DNA of 64,000 nucleotides from DATJGR01 sp963780795 (GTDB lineage: Bacteria; Pseudomonadota; Gammaproteobacteria; Pseudomonadales; Azotimanducaceae), in the NCBI GenBank assembly GCA_963780795.1, contig CAWADH010000009.1:186001-250000 (forward strand). Direction: 5' to 3'. The position numbers were made by a program, and so were the translations under genes. Shown piece by piece: positions 63,255 to 64,000 of this stretch (within the stretch, counting starts at the first letter, position 1; the number at the start of each line of letters is the position of its first letter). Below the pieces are notes generated by a model. It was not told where the DNA came from, ran no database searches, and was given only the letters and a program-made list of their open reading frames with translations.

Positions 63255-64000
63255 ATCGCGGTGCCGGTGCGGGTGGAAGACGTTCCGGACGATCGCCACG
63301 AATTGCTCGCCGACGACCGTGTGCTGCTGGTGGTGGAAGACGATCCGCACTACGCGAAGGTGGTGCTCGGCCTCGCGCGCGAGCGCGGCTTCAAAGTGGT
63401 GGTCGCGAAGAACGGCGCGGAGGGTCTGCGACTGGCGCGGCAATACAAACCGACGGCGATTTCCCTCGACGTGTTCCTGCCCGACATGCTCGGCTGGACC
63501 GTGCTGAATCAGCTGAAGCACGACGCCGAGACGCGGCACATTCCGGTGCAGATCCTCACCGTGGAGGCGGAACGGCAATATGGACTCGAGCGCGGCGCGT
63601 TCTCGTTCATGAACAAGCCGCTCACCACCGAGGGTCTCGAGGAAGCGCTCGACCGCATCAGCGCGTTCGCGCAGCCGCGCGTTCGCAAGCTGCTGGTGAT
63701 CGAGGACGATCCGGCGCAGCAGATGAGCATCGCGGAACTGCTCGGGCACGACGATCTGCAGATCGTTTCCGCCGCCACCGGCCGCGATGCGCTCGAGAAA
63801 ATGCGCAGCGACCGGTTCGACTGCGTCGTGCTCGATCTGCGGCTGCCGGACATTTCCGGTTTCGAGCTGTTGACCGAAGTGCAGCGCGACGCGCGGTTGC
63901 GCGATACGCCGATCGTCGTGTTCACCGGCCGCGACCTGTCCGAAGACGAAGTGACGGAGTTGCGCCGCAAAGCCAAGAGCATCGTGCTGAAAGACGTGCA
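63255..64000 (+). CDS. Receiver domains of the hybrid kinase, shifted frame, 3' end outside window
   Basis: This frame continues the same protein after the HATPase. A linker (PIAVPVRVEDVPDDR) leads to receiver 1 (about 63315-63680, VLLVVEDDP acidic pocket, SLDVFLPD phospho-Asp and a Lys in SFMNKPLT). Receiver 2 begins about 63693 (KLLVIEDDP, VVLDLRLPD) and is cut by the window edge. It lies one base out of frame with the kinase. Either the array is truly split, with receivers perhaps started at GTG 63261 (no good ribosome site), or a base is missing or extra in the assembly. Confidence 0.75.
   Translation, partial: MAVPVRVEDVPDDRHELLADDRVLLVVEDDPHYAKVVLGLARERGFKVVVAKNGAEGLRLARQYKPTAISLDVFLPDMLGWTVLNQLKHDAETRHIPVQILTVEAERQYGLERGAFSFMNKPLTTEGLEEALDRISAFAQPRVRKLLVIEDDPAQQMSIAELLGHDDLQIVSAATGRDALEKMRSDRFDCVVLDLRLPDISGFELLTEVQRDARLRDTPIVVFTGRDLSEDEVTELRRKAKSIVLKDV

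Overview
The window is 64 kb of dense, high-GC DNA from a Gram-negative bacterium. Outer-membrane hallmarks are present (TonB-dependent receptor, Mla-type lipid transport operon, lipoproteins), and most genes overlap or abut as ATGA or GTGA junctions. The gene content points to a heterotrophic proteobacterium, most likely a gamma- or betaproteobacterium with broad organic-compound catabolism. I cannot name a genus from sequence alone. No rRNA, tRNA, CRISPR array, prophage or insertion sequence was seen.

Positions 1-5100 are an integron gene-cassette array. Small, mostly unrelated genes on the plus strand are each followed by an attC recombination site with RYYYAAC and GTTRRRY ends. Three complete sites and one left-half site are closely related and share an AAATTTG-centred hairpin, as in sedentary chromosomal integrons. 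One site is divergent, and two are truncated. Cargo includes GNAT acetyltransferases, a DUF4440-like protein, an ICMT-type methyltransferase, a HigBA-type toxin-antitoxin pair, a YdhR-like protein, a VOC protein and a GST. Several cassettes carry frameshifts. No integrase is in the window; cassette orientation places it beyond the left edge.

Positions 6.2-29.1 kb hold metabolic genes. They include a serine hydrolase operon, a TonB-dependent receptor with a small cytochrome c, and, divergent from these, the two structural subunits of a TTQ amine dehydrogenase. A glutaminase-STAS-cNMP fusion, TetR/GST genes, an AI-2E family transporter, phytanoyl-CoA dioxygenase-like enzymes, a large surface lipoprotein and an epoxide hydrolase follow. 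A four-gene operon of metallohydrolase, FAD monooxygenase, fumarylacetoacetase-like enzyme and PhyH protein comes next.

Positions 29.3-33.9 kb are a sugar-oxidation operon (isomerase/epimerase, two Gfo/Idh dehydrogenases, nitroreductase, ThuA). Next come a small Fur-box-preceded membrane protein and an mla lipid-transport operon (34.2-37.7 kb). A trio of PIG-L deacetylase, DegT aminotransferase and Fe-ADH-like dehydrogenase follows, suggestive of amino-sugar or aminocyclitol chemistry. After that lie a vanadium haloperoxidase, a winged-helix/TPR regulator, a metal-efflux operon with its CsoR/RcnR repressor, uppP and a BisC-like molybdoenzyme.

Positions 50.4-64 kb hold a six-repeat Ig-like secreted protein with CRP-like and other palindromic sites upstream, two SDRs and a GPH-type transporter. 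They also hold an ECF41 sigma factor operon with a recognisable cognate promoter, and a giant soluble hybrid histidine kinase with eleven near-identical 92-residue HAMP-type repeats. That kinase is frameshifted before its receiver domains and runs off the right edge. A palindromic doublet repeat occurs twice, at 29.2 and 53.5 kb.
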